From assembly GCF_003601925.1 (NCBI RefSeq), contig NZ_QZWH01000007.1, positions 1 through 64,000 on the forward strand: a stretch of DNA of 64,000 bases, in the 5' to 3' direction. Shown here piece after piece: positions 38,296 through 49,748 of the stretch. Position numbers and translations under genes: made by a program. This stretch comes from Buttiauxella izardii (GTDB taxonomy: Bacteria > Pseudomonadota > Gammaproteobacteria > Enterobacterales > Enterobacteriaceae). The notes under the pieces were generated by a model. It searched no databases and had not been told where the DNA came from. It saw nothing but the letters and a program-made list of their open reading frames with translations. Within the stretch, counting starts at the first letter, position 1; the number at the start of each line of letters is the position of its first letter.

Positions 38296-39744
38296 ATGAA
38301 AAAAACAACTTTAGCAATGAGCGCGCTGGCTCTTAGCCTAGGTTTGGCGCTGGGTCCTGTATCTGCAATCGCTGCTGAAACAGCTTCTTCTGCATCGGCC
38401 GCGCAACCGCTGCCAAGCCTTGCACCGATGCTGGAAAAAGTGATGCCTTCTGTAGTGAGTATTAATGTTGAAGGCAGCACCACGGTGAACACGCCGCGTA
38501 TGGGGCGTAACTTCCAGCAGTTCTTTGGCGATAATTCACCGTTCTGCCAGGAAGGTTCTCCATTCCAGAGCTCTCCGTTCTGCCAGGGCGGCGGCGGGGC
38601 TGATGACGGCTCTCAGGGCGGCGGTAGCCAACAGCAAAAATTTGCTGCACTCGGTTCCGGCGTCATTATTGATGCAGCAAAAGGCTACGTGGTGACCAAC
38701 AACCACGTTGTTGATAATGCGACTAAAATTCAGGTTTCCCTGAGCGACGGCCGTAAGTTCGATGCGAAAGTGGTGGGTAAAGATCCACGCTCTGACATCG
38801 CGCTGTTGCAGTTGCAGGATCCGAAAAATCTGACTGCGATTAAAATGGCTGACTCTGACGCACTGCGCGTCGGTGATTACACCGTGGCAATCGGTAACCC
38901 GTATGGCCTGGGCGAAACCGTGACTTCTGGTATCGTTTCGGCGTTGGGTCGTAGCGGCCTGAACATTGAAAACTACGAAAACTTTATCCAGACCGATGCG
39001 GCAATCAACCGTGGTAACTCCGGTGGCGCACTGGTTAACCTTAACGGTGAGCTGATTGGTATTAACACCGCGATTCTGGCACCAGACGGCGGCAACATTG
39101 GTATCGGCTTTGCCATCCCGAGCAACATGGTGAAAAACCTTACCGCGCAAATGGTGGAATTCGGCCAGGTTAAGCGTGGCGAATTGGGCATCATGGGGAC
39201 TGAGCTGAACTCTGAGCTGGCGAAAGCGATGAAGGTTGATGCACAACGCGGGGCATTCGTAAGCCAGGTGATGCCGAACTCTTCAGCGGCGAAAGCGGGG
39301 ATTAAAGCTGGCGACGTTGTGGTTTCCATGAACGGTAAAGCCATCAGCAGCTTTGCGGCTCTGCGTGCCGAAGTGGGCTCTATGCCGGTTGGCAGCAAAC
39401 TGACTCTTGGCCTGCTGCGCGACGGCAAGCCGGTATCGGTGAATCTGGAACTGCAACAAAGCAGCCAGACTCAGGTTGATTCTGCGAGCATCTTTACCGG
39501 TATTGAAGGGGCTGAAATGAGCAACCGCAGCGGTAAAGATGAGAAGGGCGTTATCGTCAATAACGTGAAAGGGAATACCCCGGCTGCGCGTATTGGCCTG
39601 AAAAAAGGTGACATCATTATTGGTGTTAACCAGCAGGCGGTGAATAACATCGCCGAACTGCGCAAGATTCTCGATGCGAAACCGTCAGTGATGGCGCTGA
39701 ACATTCAGCGTGGTGATACCACTATCTACCTGCTGATGCAGTAA
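38296..39744 (+). CDS. degP: Periplasmic serine endoprotease DegP
   Basis: DegP degrades and refolds misfolded envelope proteins, forming oligomeric cages. It has a signal peptide (1-26), a trypsin-like domain with triad His137, Asp167 and Ser242 (GNSGGA), and two PDZ domains (about 285-375 and 390-480). The 482 residues exceed E. coli DegP (474) mainly through the Gly/Gln-rich LA loop (about 97-115). Both LA-loop cysteines (Cys84, Cys96) are kept. The open frame begins with TTG at 38281, but the ATG at 38296 starts the signal peptide. Confidence 0.96.
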   Translation: MKKTTLAMSALALSLGLALGPVSAIAAETASSASAAQPLPSLAPMLEKVMPSVVSINVEGSTTVNTPRMGRNFQQFFGDNSPFCQEGSPFQSSPFCQGGGGADDGSQGGGSQQQKFAALGSGVIIDAAKGYVVTNNHVVDNATKIQVSLSDGRKFDAKVVGKDPRSDIALLQLQDPKNLTAIKMADSDALRVGDYTVAIGNPYGLGETVTSGIVSALGRSGLNIENYENFIQTDAAINRGNSGGALVNLNGELIGINTAILAPDGGNIGIGFAIPSNMVKNLTAQMVEFGQVKRGELGIMGTELNSELAKAMKVDAQRGAFVSQVMPNSSAAKAGIKAGDVVVSMNGKAISSFAALRAEVGSMPVGSKLTLGLLRDGKPVSVNLELQQSSQTQVDSASIFTGIEGAEMSNRSGKDEKGVIVNNVKGNTPAARIGLKKGDIIIGVNQQAVNNIAELRKILDAKPSVMALNIQRGDTTIYLLMQ

Positions 39745-39772
39745 TCGTTACCGAGTTCATCTCAACACTATC

Positions 39773-39797
39773 AGGGCCGCTTATTGCGGCCCTTTTT
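39773..39797 (+). terminator. Rho-independent terminator of degP
   Basis: The stem AGGGCCGC / GCGGCCCT with loop TTATT is followed by TTTTT. It lies 28 bases past the degP stop. Confidence 0.88.
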
Positions 39798-39908
39798 TGT
39801 GAGCCTTTCCACAACTCCACATTCTTCACCCGCGCTTTGTGCATTCGCACAATGCTGAGGGGATTCATCTCGCCTATGCTAGGCCATTAGCACGATTCAG
39901 GAGGAAGC

Positions 39909-41066
39909 ATGGCTGGCTGGCATCTTGACACCAAAATGGCGCAGGACATTGTGGCGCGGACCATGACCATCATTGATACCAACATCAACGTGATGGATGC
40001 GCGTGGGCGGATTATTGGTAGCGGTGATAAAGAACGTATTGGTGAATTGCACGAAGGTGCGCTGCTGGTGCTCTCTCAGGGACGTGTTGTCGATATTGAT
40101 GACGCGGTGGCGCGTCATCTTCACGGTGTGCGCCAGGGGATTAACCTGCCGCTGCGCATTGAAGGGGAAATTGTTGGCGTTATTGGTTTGACCGGCGAGC
40201 CGGGATCGCTGCGTAAATACGGCGAGCTGGTGTGTATGACGGCTGAAATGATGCTTGAGCAATCACGCCTGATGCACTTACTGGCCCAGGACACGCGTCT
40301 GCGTGAAGAGCTGGTGATGAACCTGATTCAGGCGGAAGAACAAACGCCTGCATTGAGCGAATGGGCGCAGCGTTTGGGTATCGACCTCAACCAGCCGCGT
40401 GTTGTTGCAGTGGTGGAAGTGGATAGCGGGCAGCTTGGCGTAGACAGCGCCATGGAAGAGTTGCAGCAGCTGCAAACCGCGCTGACGACGCCTGAGCGTA
40501 ATAACCTGATAGCGATTATCTCGTTAACGGAAATGGTGGTGCTGAAACCCGCGCTGAATCAGTTTGGCCGCTGGGACGCCGAAGATCATCGCAAACGTGT
40601 AGAGCAGCTAATTCAGCGCATGAAGGAGAATGGCCAGCTGCGTTTTCGCGTGGCGCTGGGCAACTATTTTACCGGCCCTGGCAGTATTGCGCGTTCGTAC
40701 CGAACCGCTCGCACCACCATGATGGTCGGCAAACAACGTATGCCGGAAAGCCGGGGTTATTTCTACCAGGATTTGATGTTGCCGGTGTTGCTGGATAGTT
40801 TACGTGGCGGCTGGCAGGCGAACGAACTGGCACGCCCGTTGGCGCGTTTAAAAGCCATGGATAACAACGGATTACTGCGCCGAACATTGAGCGCCTGGTT
40901 TCGCCATAATGTGCAGCCACTGGCAACCTCTAAGGCGTTGTTTATTCATCGCAATACGCTTGAATACCGTCTGAACCGTATTTCAGAATTAACGGGTTTA
41001 GATTTGGGGAATTTTGACGATAGATTGCTGCTGTATGTGGCGTTGCAATTAGACGAGCAGAGATAA
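39909..41066 (+). CDS. cdaR: Carbohydrate diacid regulator CdaR
   Basis: CdaR activates genes for uptake and use of D-glucarate, D-galactarate and D-glycerate in E. coli. The 385 residues hold an N-terminal sugar-diacid-binding domain (about 5-135), a GGDEF-like middle region and a C-terminal PucR-type helix-turn-helix (LFIHRNTLEYRLNRI, near 345). Length equals E. coli. A strong AGGAGGA precedes the ATG. Its target operons are not in the window. Confidence 0.95.
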   Translation: MAGWHLDTKMAQDIVARTMTIIDTNINVMDARGRIIGSGDKERIGELHEGALLVLSQGRVVDIDDAVARHLHGVRQGINLPLRIEGEIVGVIGLTGEPGSLRKYGELVCMTAEMMLEQSRLMHLLAQDTRLREELVMNLIQAEEQTPALSEWAQRLGIDLNQPRVVAVVEVDSGQLGVDSAMEELQQLQTALTTPERNNLIAIISLTEMVVLKPALNQFGRWDAEDHRKRVEQLIQRMKENGQLRFRVALGNYFTGPGSIARSYRTARTTMMVGKQRMPESRGYFYQDLMLPVLLDSLRGGWQANELARPLARLKAMDNNGLLRRTLSAWFRHNVQPLATSKALFIHRNTLEYRLNRISELTGLDLGNFDDRLLLYVALQLDEQR

Positions 41067-41069
41067 GAA

Positions 41070-41094
41070 AAGGGCCGGAGATTCCGGCCCTTTG
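41070..41094. terminator. Hairpin terminator between cdaR and yaeH
   Basis: AGGGCCGGA / TCCGGCCCT with a GAT loop lies between the convergent stops and has A-rich sequence on the left and short T runs on the right. It probably serves both genes. Confidence 0.8.
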
Positions 41095-41097
41095 GCA

Positions 41098-41487
41098 TTA
41101 TTTGTTGCGGGTAAGCTTTTCCAGATCGGACTCAATTTCTGCGATCTTATTGGTCACCACGGATTCCAGATGACGTAAATCATCGAGGATCTTGCGTTTC
41201 AGATCGACTTCAGTGCGATCGCGCTGACACAGTTGATCAAGTTCATCAATTACATAGCGCAGGTTCGGGCTGATTTCCTGCACTTCTTTGTAACCCTGGC
41301 CTACGCCATCGGCAACGACAGTTTTGCGCTGGCGTGGATATTTAAACTTCACGCTCTTGGCAAAAAACTCGCCTTTATCCTTCTGGAAATAGATTTTCAG
41401 GATATCGTTGTTGGCTTCCTGCCGGAGGCTATAACGATCGATTTCATCAGGATTGGTAATACCCAGACTTTTCAAGTTATCGTACAT
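41098..41487 (-). CDS. yaeH: YaeH, UPF0325 family protein
   Basis: The 129-residue protein (from the ATG at 41487, AAGGT upstream) matches E. coli YaeH, which has 128 residues. It is charged, without signal or membrane segments, and has a C-terminal helix of coiled-coil character (about 90-127). Its function is unknown. The open frame reaches 41547 but family similarity begins at MYDNLKSLG. In E. coli K-12 yaeI lies between yaeH and dapD; here the two genes are about 115 bases apart with no yaeI. Confidence 0.92.
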   Translation of the reverse strand: MYDNLKSLGITNPDEIDRYSLRQEANNDILKIYFQKDKGEFFAKSVKFKYPRQRKTVVADGVGQGYKEVQEISPNLRYVIDELDQLCQRDRTEVDLKRKILDDLRHLESVVTNKIAEIESDLEKLTRNK

Positions 41488-41566
41488 AGTGTTACCTTTT
41501 GCGATATCAGTATCATTAACCATTAGATAATTAACGGAAAAGTCCATTCCCGCTAGCCCGAAATGC

Positions 41567-41594
41567 TAAAAAGGCGGGTGAACCCGCCTTTTAC
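41567..41594 (-). terminator. Rho-independent terminator of dapD
   Basis: AAAAGGCGGGT / ACCCGCCTTTT surrounds a very short loop, with T-rich sequence following on the minus strand. It lies nine bases past the dapD stop. Confidence 0.85.
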
Positions 41595-41602
41595 ACATTT
41601 AA

Positions 41603-42427
41603 TTAATCGATTGTGCGAAGCAGTTCGTTGATTCCAACTTTGCCGCGAGTTTTCGCATCGACTTTTTTCACGATAACTGCGCAGTACAGGCTGTACTTAC
41701 CATCTTTAGATGGCAGGTTACCCGAAACAACCACGGAGCCTGCTGGCACACGTCCGTAATGCACTTCACCGGTTTCGCGGTCATAAATACGCGTGCTCTG
41801 GCCGATGTAAACGCCCATGGAAATCACAGAACCTTCTTCAACGATAACGCCTTCAACCACTTCTGAACGTGCGCCGATGAAGCAGTTATCTTCGATGATA
41901 GTAGGGTTTGCCTGTAATGGCTCCAGAACACCGCCGATGCCTACGCCGCCAGACAGGTGAACGTTTTTACCAATCTGCGCGCAAGAACCGACTGTTGCCC
42001 AGGTATCAACCATTGAGCCTTCATCAACGTATGCGCCGATGTTGACGTAAGAAGGCATCAGCACGGTGTTACGTGCGATGTATGCGCCCTGACGGACTGC
42101 CGCTGGTGGCACCACGCGGAAACCTTCTTTCTGGAAACGTGCTTCGTCGTAGTTAGCGAATTTCATCGGCACTTTGTCGAAGTAACGGCTTTCTGCGCCA
42201 TCAATAACCTGGTTGTCATTGATACGGAAAGAGAGCAAAACCGCTTTCTTCAGCCACTGGTGAGTCACCCACTGGCCATCAATTTTTTCGGCAACGCGCA
42301 GCGCACCGCTGTCGAGCAGGGAGATGACCTGGTTTACCGCTTCACGAGTAACGGTATCAGCATTTGCCGGAGTGATTTCGGCGCGGCGCTCGAAAGCGGT
42401 TTCAATTACATTTTGTAGCTGCTGCAT
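41603..42427 (-). CDS. dapD: 2,3,4,5-tetrahydropyridine-2,6-dicarboxylate N-succinyltransferase
   Basis: DapD succinylates tetrahydrodipicolinate in the lysine and diaminopimelate pathway. The 274 residues, the E. coli length, have a helical N-terminal domain (1-100) and then a left-handed beta helix of hexapeptide repeats (about 105-250). The helix includes the succinyl-CoA-binding stretch [11 protein letters not shown]. It follows glnD by 39 bases on the same strand. Confidence 0.96.
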   Translation of the reverse strand: MQQLQNVIETAFERRAEITPANADTVTREAVNQVISLLDSGALRVAEKIDGQWVTHQWLKKAVLLSFRINDNQVIDGAESRYFDKVPMKFANYDEARFQKEGFRVVPPAAVRQGAYIARNTVLMPSYVNIGAYVDEGSMVDTWATVGSCAQIGKNVHLSGGVGIGGVLEPLQANPTIIEDNCFIGARSEVVEGVIVEEGSVISMGVYIGQSTRIYDRETGEVHYGRVPAGSVVVSGNLPSKDGKYSLYCAVIVKKVDAKTRGKVGINELLRTID

Positions 42428-42466
42428 TGTTAAAGTTTTCCTGATTGTGACGAAATTAACAGACTG

Positions 42467-45139
42467 TTATTTATCGTTTGGATTAAGGGCCGCTGTCAAC
42501 CGTTGCTGTACTTCCTGTTGCAACTCATCATTAAGAGCACGCCGGTCGGCGGTGGCTATTATAAATAAATCTTCTACTCGCTCACCAATTGTCGTAATTC
42601 TTGCGCCATAAAGCGAAATTCCAAGATCCGCGAACACTTCCCCGACACGCGCTAATAACCCTGGCTGATCTAACGCAATCAGCTCGAGGAAGTTGCGTCT
42701 GTCGGTATGTGTGGGCAGGAAATTCACTTCGGTATCGACGGTAAAGTGGCGCAGTTTAGCCGACTGGCGGCGCGGTTGCGGCGGTTGCCAGGTTGCCTGG
42801 GTAATCGCCTGTTCAAGGCTGTGGCGGATGAGATCGTGCCTGTCGGCGGAAAGCGGGCTGCCGTCCGGTTCGAGCACAATAAAGGTGTCCATGGCCATGC
42901 CGTCGCGGGTGGTAAAGATTTGCGCGTCGTGAACACTGAGATTGCGTCTGTCGAGTTCAGCACAAACCGCAGCAAACAGGTGTGGCCTGTCGGGGCTCCA
43001 GATGAAAATCTCTGTGCCGCCGCGAGTGGCCTGCGGGCTGAGTAAAATCATCGGTTTACTGAGATCGTGTTTCAGCAAATGACGAGCGTGCCAGGCAATT
43101 TGGTTCGGCGTATGGCGGACAAAATAATTCGCCCGACAGCGACGCCAGATATGATGCAGCGCCTCTTCGTTGATGTTGTCCATACGCAACAAGGCCAGCG
43201 CTTGCAACTGGTGATGGCGCACGCGTTCGCGCATATCCGGGCTGTTTTGCATTCCGCGACGCAGCTGTTTTTCGGTGGCGAAGTACAGCTCGCGCAACAG
43301 GCTTTGTTTCCAGCTATTCCACAGGGTTTCGTTGGTGGCGCAGATATCGGCAACGGTCAGGCAAACCAGGTAGCGCAGGCGGTTCTCGGTCTGCACTTCT
43401 TCAGCAAATTGCTTGATGACTTCCGGATCCTGAATATCACGGCGCTGGGCGGTCACGGACATCAATAAATGCTGGCGTACCAGCCAGGCGACGAGCTGCG
43501 TTTCGCGTGAGTTCAGGCCGTGTAGTTCGGCAAATTTTAAAACGTCCTGCGCGCCGAGCACCGAGTGATCGCCACCGCGACCTTTGGCGATGTCGTGGAA
43601 CAGGGCGGCAATCAGAATCAGTTCCGGATGCGACAGGCGCGGCCACAAATCGACGCATAAAGGGTGTTTCGGACGCGTTTCTTCTTTGGCGAAACTTTCC
43701 AGTTTTTGCAGCACCCGAATCGTGTGTTCATCAACGGTATAGGCGTGGAACAGATCGAACTGCATCTGACCGACAATGTGCGACCACTGCGGCATGTAGG
43801 CCCACAACACGCTGTGGCGGTGCATCGGTAGCAGGGCGCGGCTTACGGCTCCAGGATGACGCAATATCGTGAGAAACAGGTCGCGCGCTTCAGGGATGTA
43901 GCAAAGCGGCTGCGCAAGATGACGGCGAGCATGGCGCAAATGGCGCAAGGTGGTGGAGTAAATTCCGCTGATATCGCGGTTACGTACCATCATGTAAAAC
44001 ATGCGCAGAATCGCCTGTGGCTCGCGCATAAACAGCGTTTCGTCGCGCAGGTCAATCAAAGTGCCGCGTAGCTGGAAATCATCATCGAGCGGACGCGGTT
44101 TTTCGCTGGCATCCAGCGCCAGAATCGCTTCGTCAAACAGCTGCAACAGCATCTGGTTAAGTTCGCCGACGCGGCGGGTCACACGATAGAAATCTTTCAT
44201 CATGTGTTCGACCGGCTGGTTGCCTTCTCCGCTGTAATTCAGGCGCTGGGCGACGCTAAGCTGGCGGTCGAACAATAAACGGTTGTCGTAGCGGTTCACT
44301 TCAAGGTGCAGCGCAAAGCGAATGCGCCACAGCAGATACTGACATTCGTCGAGTTCGTTGCGTTCAGCTTCGGTTAAAAAGCCAAAGCCGACCATTTCGC
44401 TCAGGGACGTTGCGCCAAAGTGGCGGCGGGCGACCCATTGCAGCGTGTGAATGTCGCGCAAACCCCCAGGGCTGCTTTTGATGTCCGGCTCGAGGTTGTA
44501 ACTGGTGCCGTGGTAACGCTGATGGCGCTCGTTTTGCTCATCAATTTTGGCGGCAAAAAATTTGGCTGACGGCCAGAAACCATCGCTAAATATGTGTTTT
44601 TGCAGTTCAAGGAAGAGGGCGACATCGCCAATTAACAGGCGCGATTCAATCAGATTGGTGGCGACGGTTAAATCCGACAGGCCTTCGAGCAGACACTCTT
44701 CCAACGTGCGCACGCTGTGGCCGACTTCCAGCTTTACGTCCCACAAAAGGGTGAGCAGTTCGCCGATTTTTTGTGCTTGCGTTTCGGTCAGACGTTTGCG
44801 ACTTAGGATCAGCAAATCAATGTCGGACAATGGATGAAGCTCGCCGCGCCCGTAACCGCCAACGGCAACCAGGGCGGTTTCGGCGACGTCGCCAAAGCCG
44901 TAACTGATCCATAGGCGTTGCAAGAGCTGGTCGATGAATTCGGTGCGCGCGTCCATCAGTTTTTCAGCGGAAATGCCGCCATCAAATGCGCGTCCAAGCC
45001 ATTGCTGGAACAAGTCGATACGGGCTTTTATCTGAGCACAATTAAGCTCCGAATCAGACCAGTTGACGGGGTATTCAGGTTGCCCGGAAATCTCAGGAAG
45101 CACCGTGGTCGCATACTGCTCGGGTAAACTCTGTGTCAT
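42467..45139 (-). CDS. glnD: Bifunctional uridylyltransferase/uridylyl-removing enzyme GlnD
   Basis: GlnD senses glutamine and adds UMP to or removes it from PII proteins, controlling nitrogen assimilation. Domains: nucleotidyltransferase with [16 protein letters not shown] (94-109; metal Asp106 and Asp108), linker, HD domain with [13 protein letters not shown] (about 508-520) and two C-terminal ACT domains (from about 710 and 815) that bind glutamine. The ATG at 45139 gives 890 residues, the E. coli length; the frame open to 45205 crosses the map terminator. Confidence 0.96.
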   Translation of the reverse strand: MTQSLPEQYATTVLPEISGQPEYPVNWSDSELNCAQIKARIDLFQQWLGRAFDGGISAEKLMDARTEFIDQLLQRLWISYGFGDVAETALVAVGGYGRGELHPLSDIDLLILSRKRLTETQAQKIGELLTLLWDVKLEVGHSVRTLEECLLEGLSDLTVATNLIESRLLIGDVALFLELQKHIFSDGFWPSAKFFAAKIDEQNERHQRYHGTSYNLEPDIKSSPGGLRDIHTLQWVARRHFGATSLSEMVGFGFLTEAERNELDECQYLLWRIRFALHLEVNRYDNRLLFDRQLSVAQRLNYSGEGNQPVEHMMKDFYRVTRRVGELNQMLLQLFDEAILALDASEKPRPLDDDFQLRGTLIDLRDETLFMREPQAILRMFYMMVRNRDISGIYSTTLRHLRHARRHLAQPLCYIPEARDLFLTILRHPGAVSRALLPMHRHSVLWAYMPQWSHIVGQMQFDLFHAYTVDEHTIRVLQKLESFAKEETRPKHPLCVDLWPRLSHPELILIAALFHDIAKGRGGDHSVLGAQDVLKFAELHGLNSRETQLVAWLVRQHLLMSVTAQRRDIQDPEVIKQFAEEVQTENRLRYLVCLTVADICATNETLWNSWKQSLLRELYFATEKQLRRGMQNSPDMRERVRHHQLQALALLRMDNINEEALHHIWRRCRANYFVRHTPNQIAWHARHLLKHDLSKPMILLSPQATRGGTEIFIWSPDRPHLFAAVCAELDRRNLSVHDAQIFTTRDGMAMDTFIVLEPDGSPLSADRHDLIRHSLEQAITQATWQPPQPRRQSAKLRHFTVDTEVNFLPTHTDRRNFLELIALDQPGLLARVGEVFADLGISLYGARITTIGERVEDLFIIATADRRALNDELQQEVQQRLTAALNPNDK

Positions 45140-45149
45140 GTCGCCATCC

Positions 45150-45176
45150 ATAAAAAAAGCCGGCATAGGCCGGCTT
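45150..45176 (-). terminator. Rho-independent terminator of map
   Basis: On the minus strand AAGCCGGC / GCCGGCTT is followed by TTTTTTTA. It lies 26 bases past the map stop and immediately upstream of glnD. Confidence 0.85.
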
Positions 45177-45201
45177 CGATTGCTGACTTGCGCCAGGCGA
45201 A

Positions 45202-45996
45202 TCACTCGTTATGCGAAATCACATTCGGGATGGTGTCATCTTTACGCAATGTGAGAATTTCGCAGCCGTTATCAGTCACCACAATAGTATGCTCGTATTG
45301 TGCAGACAAGCTGCGATCTTTGGTTTTCACCGTCCAACCGTCTTTCATGGTGCGAATACGGTAATCACCCGAGTTCACCATCGGCTCGATGGTGAAAGTC
45401 ATGCCAGGTTGCAGCACTACGCCGCTGTCGTCCGCGTCATAATGCAGAACTTGTGGCTCTTCATGGAATACGCGACCGATGCCGTGCCCGCAGTACTCGC
45501 GAACCACAGAAAAACCTTCAGCTTCGACGAATTTCTGAATAGCCGCGCCGAGGGTACGCAGACGAATGCCTGGTTTAACCATGCGCAGTGACAAATACAG
45601 GCTTTCTTGAGTCACACGGCACAGACGCTCACCAAGAATGGTCGGTTTGCCCACGAGGAACATTTTTGAGGTGTCGCCGTGATATTCGTCTTTGATAACG
45701 GTAACGTCAATGTTGACGATATCGCCATCTTTCAGAAGCTTAGCGTCGTCAGGAATGCCATGACAAACCACTTCGTTAATGGAGATGCACACGGATTTTG
45801 GGAAACCGTGGTAGCCCAGACACGCAGAAATTGCCTGCTGTTGGTTAACGATATAATCGTTACAAATACGGTCGAGTTCGCCAGTGCTGACGCCCGGTTT
45901 CACGTGGGGTTCGATCATTTCCAGCACTTCAGCGGCAAGTCGGCCCGCAACGCGCATTTTTTCGATTTCTTCAGGTGTTTTAATTGAGATAGCCAT
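45202..45996 (-). CDS. map: Methionine aminopeptidase type I
   Basis: Map removes the initiator methionine from nascent proteins. The 264 residues match E. coli. Metal ligands include Asp97 and Asp108 and the His in [14 protein letters not shown] (His171 in E. coli), plus two C-terminal Glu (TIEPM and QYEHTIV). The gene is divergent from rpsB, with a 312-base region between. Confidence 0.96.
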   Translation of the reverse strand: MAISIKTPEEIEKMRVAGRLAAEVLEMIEPHVKPGVSTGELDRICNDYIVNQQQAISACLGYHGFPKSVCISINEVVCHGIPDDAKLLKDGDIVNIDVTVIKDEYHGDTSKMFLVGKPTILGERLCRVTQESLYLSLRMVKPGIRLRTLGAAIQKFVEAEGFSVVREYCGHGIGRVFHEEPQVLHYDADDSGVVLQPGMTFTIEPMVNSGDYRIRTMKDGWTVKTKDRSLSAQYEHTIVVTDNGCEILTLRKDDTIPNVISHNE

Positions 45997-46119
45997 TAAT
46001 TCTGTCCGCAGGTGTCGTCATAATCGACAATAATTGAGCAGTTAGTGGGGCAATGTTATCAGGGCGTACGATCGGTGCCAAATCGAGAATCAATGTCCGC
46101 ACAATCTACCAACAACTAT

Positions 46120-46149
46120 TGGAGTCCTGGTCTGTTTTATGGTATAAAG
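46120..46149 (+). promoter_or_regulatory. rpsB promoter with GC-rich discriminator
   Basis: TTGGAG (46120-46125) and TATAAA (46144-46149) are 18 bases apart, and TGG before the -10 gives an extended element. The sequence after the -10, GCGCGCCGG, is the GC-rich discriminator typical of stringently controlled ribosomal promoters, where DksA (encoded at 17637-18092) and ppGpp act. Confidence 0.65.
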
Positions 46150-46210
46150 CGCGCCGGACTTGTATTCCGATTTTTCGGATACAGCCAACACTCTCACTTT
46201 GTGTAAATAA

Positions 46211-47034
<824 letters not shown>

Positions 47035-47088
47035 TAAGGTTTGCTCTTATTTGAGCTCTTATTAACCAGGTATTGAATAGTTTGGTTA

Positions 47089-47117
47089 GGGGGCCTGTCT
47101 CAGGCCCCCTTTTTATT
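47089..47117 (+). terminator. Terminator/attenuator between rpsB and tsf
   Basis: GGGGGCCTG / CAGGCCCCC with loop TCT is followed by TTTTTATTTT. It is strong in form yet sits inside the rpsB-tsf operon, so some readthrough is expected, or tsf has another promoter. Confidence 0.85.
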
Positions 47118-47187
47118 TTGAGCCAGGGTTCGTCTGTACCGTGAACCAGGGCTTATCTCTCTCTACGAGATAACCGAGGATTTTAGA

Positions 47188-48039
47188 ATGGCTGATATTA
47201 CTGCTGCTCTGGTAAAAGAACTGCGTGAACGTACTGGCGCAGGCATGATGGATTGCAAAAAAGCACTGACTGAAGCTAATGGCGACATCGAGCTGGCAAT
47301 CGAAAACATGCGTAAATCTGGTGCGATCAAAGCAGCTAAGAAAGCAGGCAACGTAGCTGCTGACGGCGTGATCAAAACTAAGATTGCTGACGGCTATGCT
47401 GTGATTCTGGAAGTTAACTGCCAGACTGACTTCGTTGCTAAAGATGCTGGTTTCCAGGCATTCGCTGACAAAGTACTGGACGCAGCTGCTGCTGGTAAAG
47501 TGACTGACGTTGAAGTTCTGAAAGCACAGTTCGAAGAAGAGCGTGTTGCACTGGTTGCTAAAATCGGTGAGAACATCAACATCCGTCGCGTTTCAGTACT
47601 TGAAGGCGACGTTTTGGGTAGCTACCTGCACGGTGCTCGCATCGGTGTTCTGGTTGCAGCTATTGGCGCAGACGAAGAGCTGGTTAAGCAAATTGCAATG
47701 CACATTGCTGCAAGCAAGCCAGAATTCGTTAAGCCAGAAGACGTGTCTGCTGAAGTGGTAGAGAAAGAATACCAGGTTCAGCTGGACATCGCTATGCAGT
47801 CTGGCAAGCCAAAAGAAATCGCAGAGAAAATGGTTGAAGGCCGTATGAAGAAATTCACCGGTGAAGTTTCTCTGACTGGTCAGCCTTTCGTTATCGACCC
47901 AAGCAAAACTGTTGGTCAGATTCTGAAAGAGCACAATGCCGACGTGAATGGCTTCATCCGCTTTGAAGTGGGCGAAGGCATCCAGAAAGTTGAGACTGAC
48001 TTCGCAGCAGAAGTTGCTGCAATGTCCAAGCAGTCTTAA
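47188..48039 (+). CDS. tsf: Elongation factor Ts
   Basis: EF-Ts is the nucleotide exchange factor of EF-Tu. The 283 residues match E. coli, with an N-terminal UBA-like domain (1-54, [13 protein letters not shown]), the TDFV motif (in [10 protein letters not shown]) that contacts EF-Tu, and a coiled-coil and C-terminal module. Codon use is strongly biased. GAGGAT precedes the ATG. Confidence 0.98.
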   Translation: MADITAALVKELRERTGAGMMDCKKALTEANGDIELAIENMRKSGAIKAAKKAGNVAADGVIKTKIADGYAVILEVNCQTDFVAKDAGFQAFADKVLDAAAAGKVTDVEVLKAQFEEERVALVAKIGENINIRRVSVLEGDVLGSYLHGARIGVLVAAIGADEELVKQIAMHIAASKPEFVKPEDVSAEVVEKEYQVQLDIAMQSGKPKEIAEKMVEGRMKKFTGEVSLTGQPFVIDPSKTVGQILKEHNADVNGFIRFEVGEGIQKVETDFAAEVAAMSKQS

Positions 48040-48043
48040 TTTT

Positions 48044-48076
48044 TAAGGGAGCCGCCAATTGGCGGTTCCTTTTTAT
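48044..48076 (+). terminator. Rho-independent terminator of tsf
   Basis: AAGGGAGCCGCC / GGCGGTTCCTT around AATT is followed by TTTTATC. It lies a few bases past the tsf stop. Confidence 0.85.
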
Positions 48077-48182
48077 CTGGCACTAAAAAATCAGTCTGCT
48101 CTGATACAGAACTTGCTGATATGCGGCACCATATCGCTAGAATTAACCATCCCCATTCGTTGACTGTTCCCAGGAAAGAATC

Positions 48183-48908
48183 ATGGCTACCAATGCAAAA
48201 CCTGTCTACAAACGCATTCTGCTCAAGCTAAGCGGCGAAGCGCTGCAAGGTACCGAAGGCTTCGGTATTGATGCAAGCATCCTTGATCGTATGGCTCAGG
48301 AAATTAAAGAGCTGGTTGAATTGGGTATTCAGGTCGGGGTCGTGATTGGTGGTGGCAACTTATTCCGCGGTGCTGGCCTTGCGAAAGCAGGTATGAACCG
48401 TGTTGTGGGCGACCACATGGGCATGCTGGCAACCGTCATGAACGGCCTGGCAATGCGTGATGCGCTTCATCGCGCCTATGTGAACGCCCGCTTGATGTCC
48501 GCTATTCCATTGAATGGCGTGTGTGATAACTACAGCTGGGCAGAGGCCATCAGCCTGCTGCGTAATAACCGCGTCGTTATCCTGTCAGCTGGCACCGGCA
48601 ATCCGTTCTTTACCACTGACTCTGCTGCGTGTCTGCGTGGTATTGAGATTGAAGCCGACGTTGTATTGAAAGCCACAAAAGTCGATGGCGTGTTTACTGC
48701 TGACCCAGTGAAAGATCCGACGGCCACACTTTGTGAGCAGCTGACTTATACCGAAGTGTTGGAAAAAGAGCTGAAAGTCATGGATCTTGCGGCATTCACC
48801 CTTGCTCGTGACCATAAAATTCCGATTCGTGTTTTCAACATGAACAAACCAGGTGCGCTTCGCCGTGTTGTGATGGGCGAAAAAGAAGGCACATTGATCA
48901 CTGAATAA
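48183..48908 (+). CDS. pyrH: UMP kinase
   Basis: PyrH phosphorylates UMP to UDP and is a hexameric amino acid kinase-fold enzyme regulated by GTP and UTP. The 241 residues match E. coli, with [17 protein letters not shown] and an [12 protein letters not shown] loop. CAGGAAAG precedes the ATG. It lies between the tsf terminator and frr. Confidence 0.97.
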   Translation: MATNAKPVYKRILLKLSGEALQGTEGFGIDASILDRMAQEIKELVELGIQVGVVIGGGNLFRGAGLAKAGMNRVVGDHMGMLATVMNGLAMRDALHRAYVNARLMSAIPLNGVCDNYSWAEAISLLRNNRVVILSAGTGNPFFTTDSAACLRGIEIEADVVLKATKVDGVFTADPVKDPTATLCEQLTYTEVLEKELKVMDLAAFTLARDHKIPIRVFNMNKPGALRRVVMGEKEGTLITE

Positions 48909-49005
48909 TTTCAGTCGATGCTGAATCAGGGTAAGATTCGTTTTTATTTGCTCTGATTAGTTTGAGTAGCAGGCAACCCTAAAGGGCGCCATGAATAAAC
49001 AAGGC

Positions 49006-49011
49006 TATACT
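49006..49011 (+). promoter_or_regulatory. Putative -10 element of frr
   Basis: TATACT in AAGGCTATACTTAGCA is a good -10 hexamer about 70 bases before the frr start. No convincing -35 is visible at 16-18 bases, so this is tentative. Confidence 0.35.
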
Positions 49012-49080
49012 TAGCACGCAGCGTCTGCTTCGCGGCGTAAAGTGTGGTCTGGCATAAACCAGTTTTCAAGGACTCGTAAC

Positions 49081-49638
49081 GTGATTAGCGATATCAGAAA
49101 AGATGCCGAAGTGCGTATGGAAAAATGCGTAGAAGCATTCAAAAGCCAAATCAGTAAAATCCGTACCGGCCGTGCCTCTCCGTCCCTGCTGGATGGGATC
49201 ATTGTGGAATATTACGGTACTCCAACTCCACTGCGCCAACTGGCAAGTGTCACGGTTGAAGATTCACGTACGCTGAAAATCAACGTGTTTGACCGTTCTC
49301 TGAGCCAGGCTGTTGAGAAGGCCATTATGACTTCCGACCTGGGTCTGAACCCAAGTTCTGCGGGTAGCGACATTCGTGTTCCACTACCAGCGCTGACTGA
49401 AGAACGTCGTAAAGACCTGATCAAAATTGTTCGTGGCGAAGCTGAAGGCGCGCGCGTTGCAGTGCGTAACGTTCGCCGTGACGCTAACGACAAAGTTAAA
49501 AATCTGCTGAAAGATAAAGAGATCAGCGAAGATGACGATCGTCGTTCCCAGGATGACGTTCAGAAAATGACTGATGCCGCTATCAAAAAAGTGGACTCCG
49601 CTCTGGCAGAGAAAGAAGCCGAGTTGATGCAGTTCTAA
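49081..49638 (+). CDS. frr: Ribosome recycling factor
   Basis: RRF splits post-termination ribosomes together with EF-G. The 185 residues match E. coli in length and have the three-helix bundle plus hinge domain pattern, with [12 protein letters not shown] and the C-terminal charged helix. The start is a GTG at 49081 with AAGGA eight bases upstream; the longer ATG frame from 49042 lacks family similarity. Confidence 0.96.
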   Translation: MISDIRKDAEVRMEKCVEAFKSQISKIRTGRASPSLLDGIIVEYYGTPTPLRQLASVTVEDSRTLKINVFDRSLSQAVEKAIMTSDLGLNPSSAGSDIRVPLPALTEERRKDLIKIVRGEAEGARVAVRNVRRDANDKVKNLLKDKEISEDDDRRSQDDVQKMTDAAIKKVDSALAEKEAELMQF

Positions 49639-49657
49639 TCCGTTGAAATGACGGATC

Positions 49658-49716
49658 AAACGCCGTATGCAAGCCGTGACTCACGTCACGTGAATTGTCT
49701 ACGGCGTTTTTTATTT
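49658..49716 (+). terminator. Long hairpin terminator of frr
   Basis: AAACGCCGTA pairs with TACGGCGTTT, enclosing an inner palindrome around CGTGACTCACGTCACG, and is followed by TTTTATTT. It lies about 20 bases past the frr stop. Confidence 0.8.
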
Positions 49717-49748
49717 GATTATTCATACTAAAAACTCCAGAGCGTCCC

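Noticed and set aside
38536-39246. A 236-codon open frame antisense to degP
   Set aside because: The composition is atypical (many Asn, His and Cys), and it overlaps the conserved protease domain of degP.
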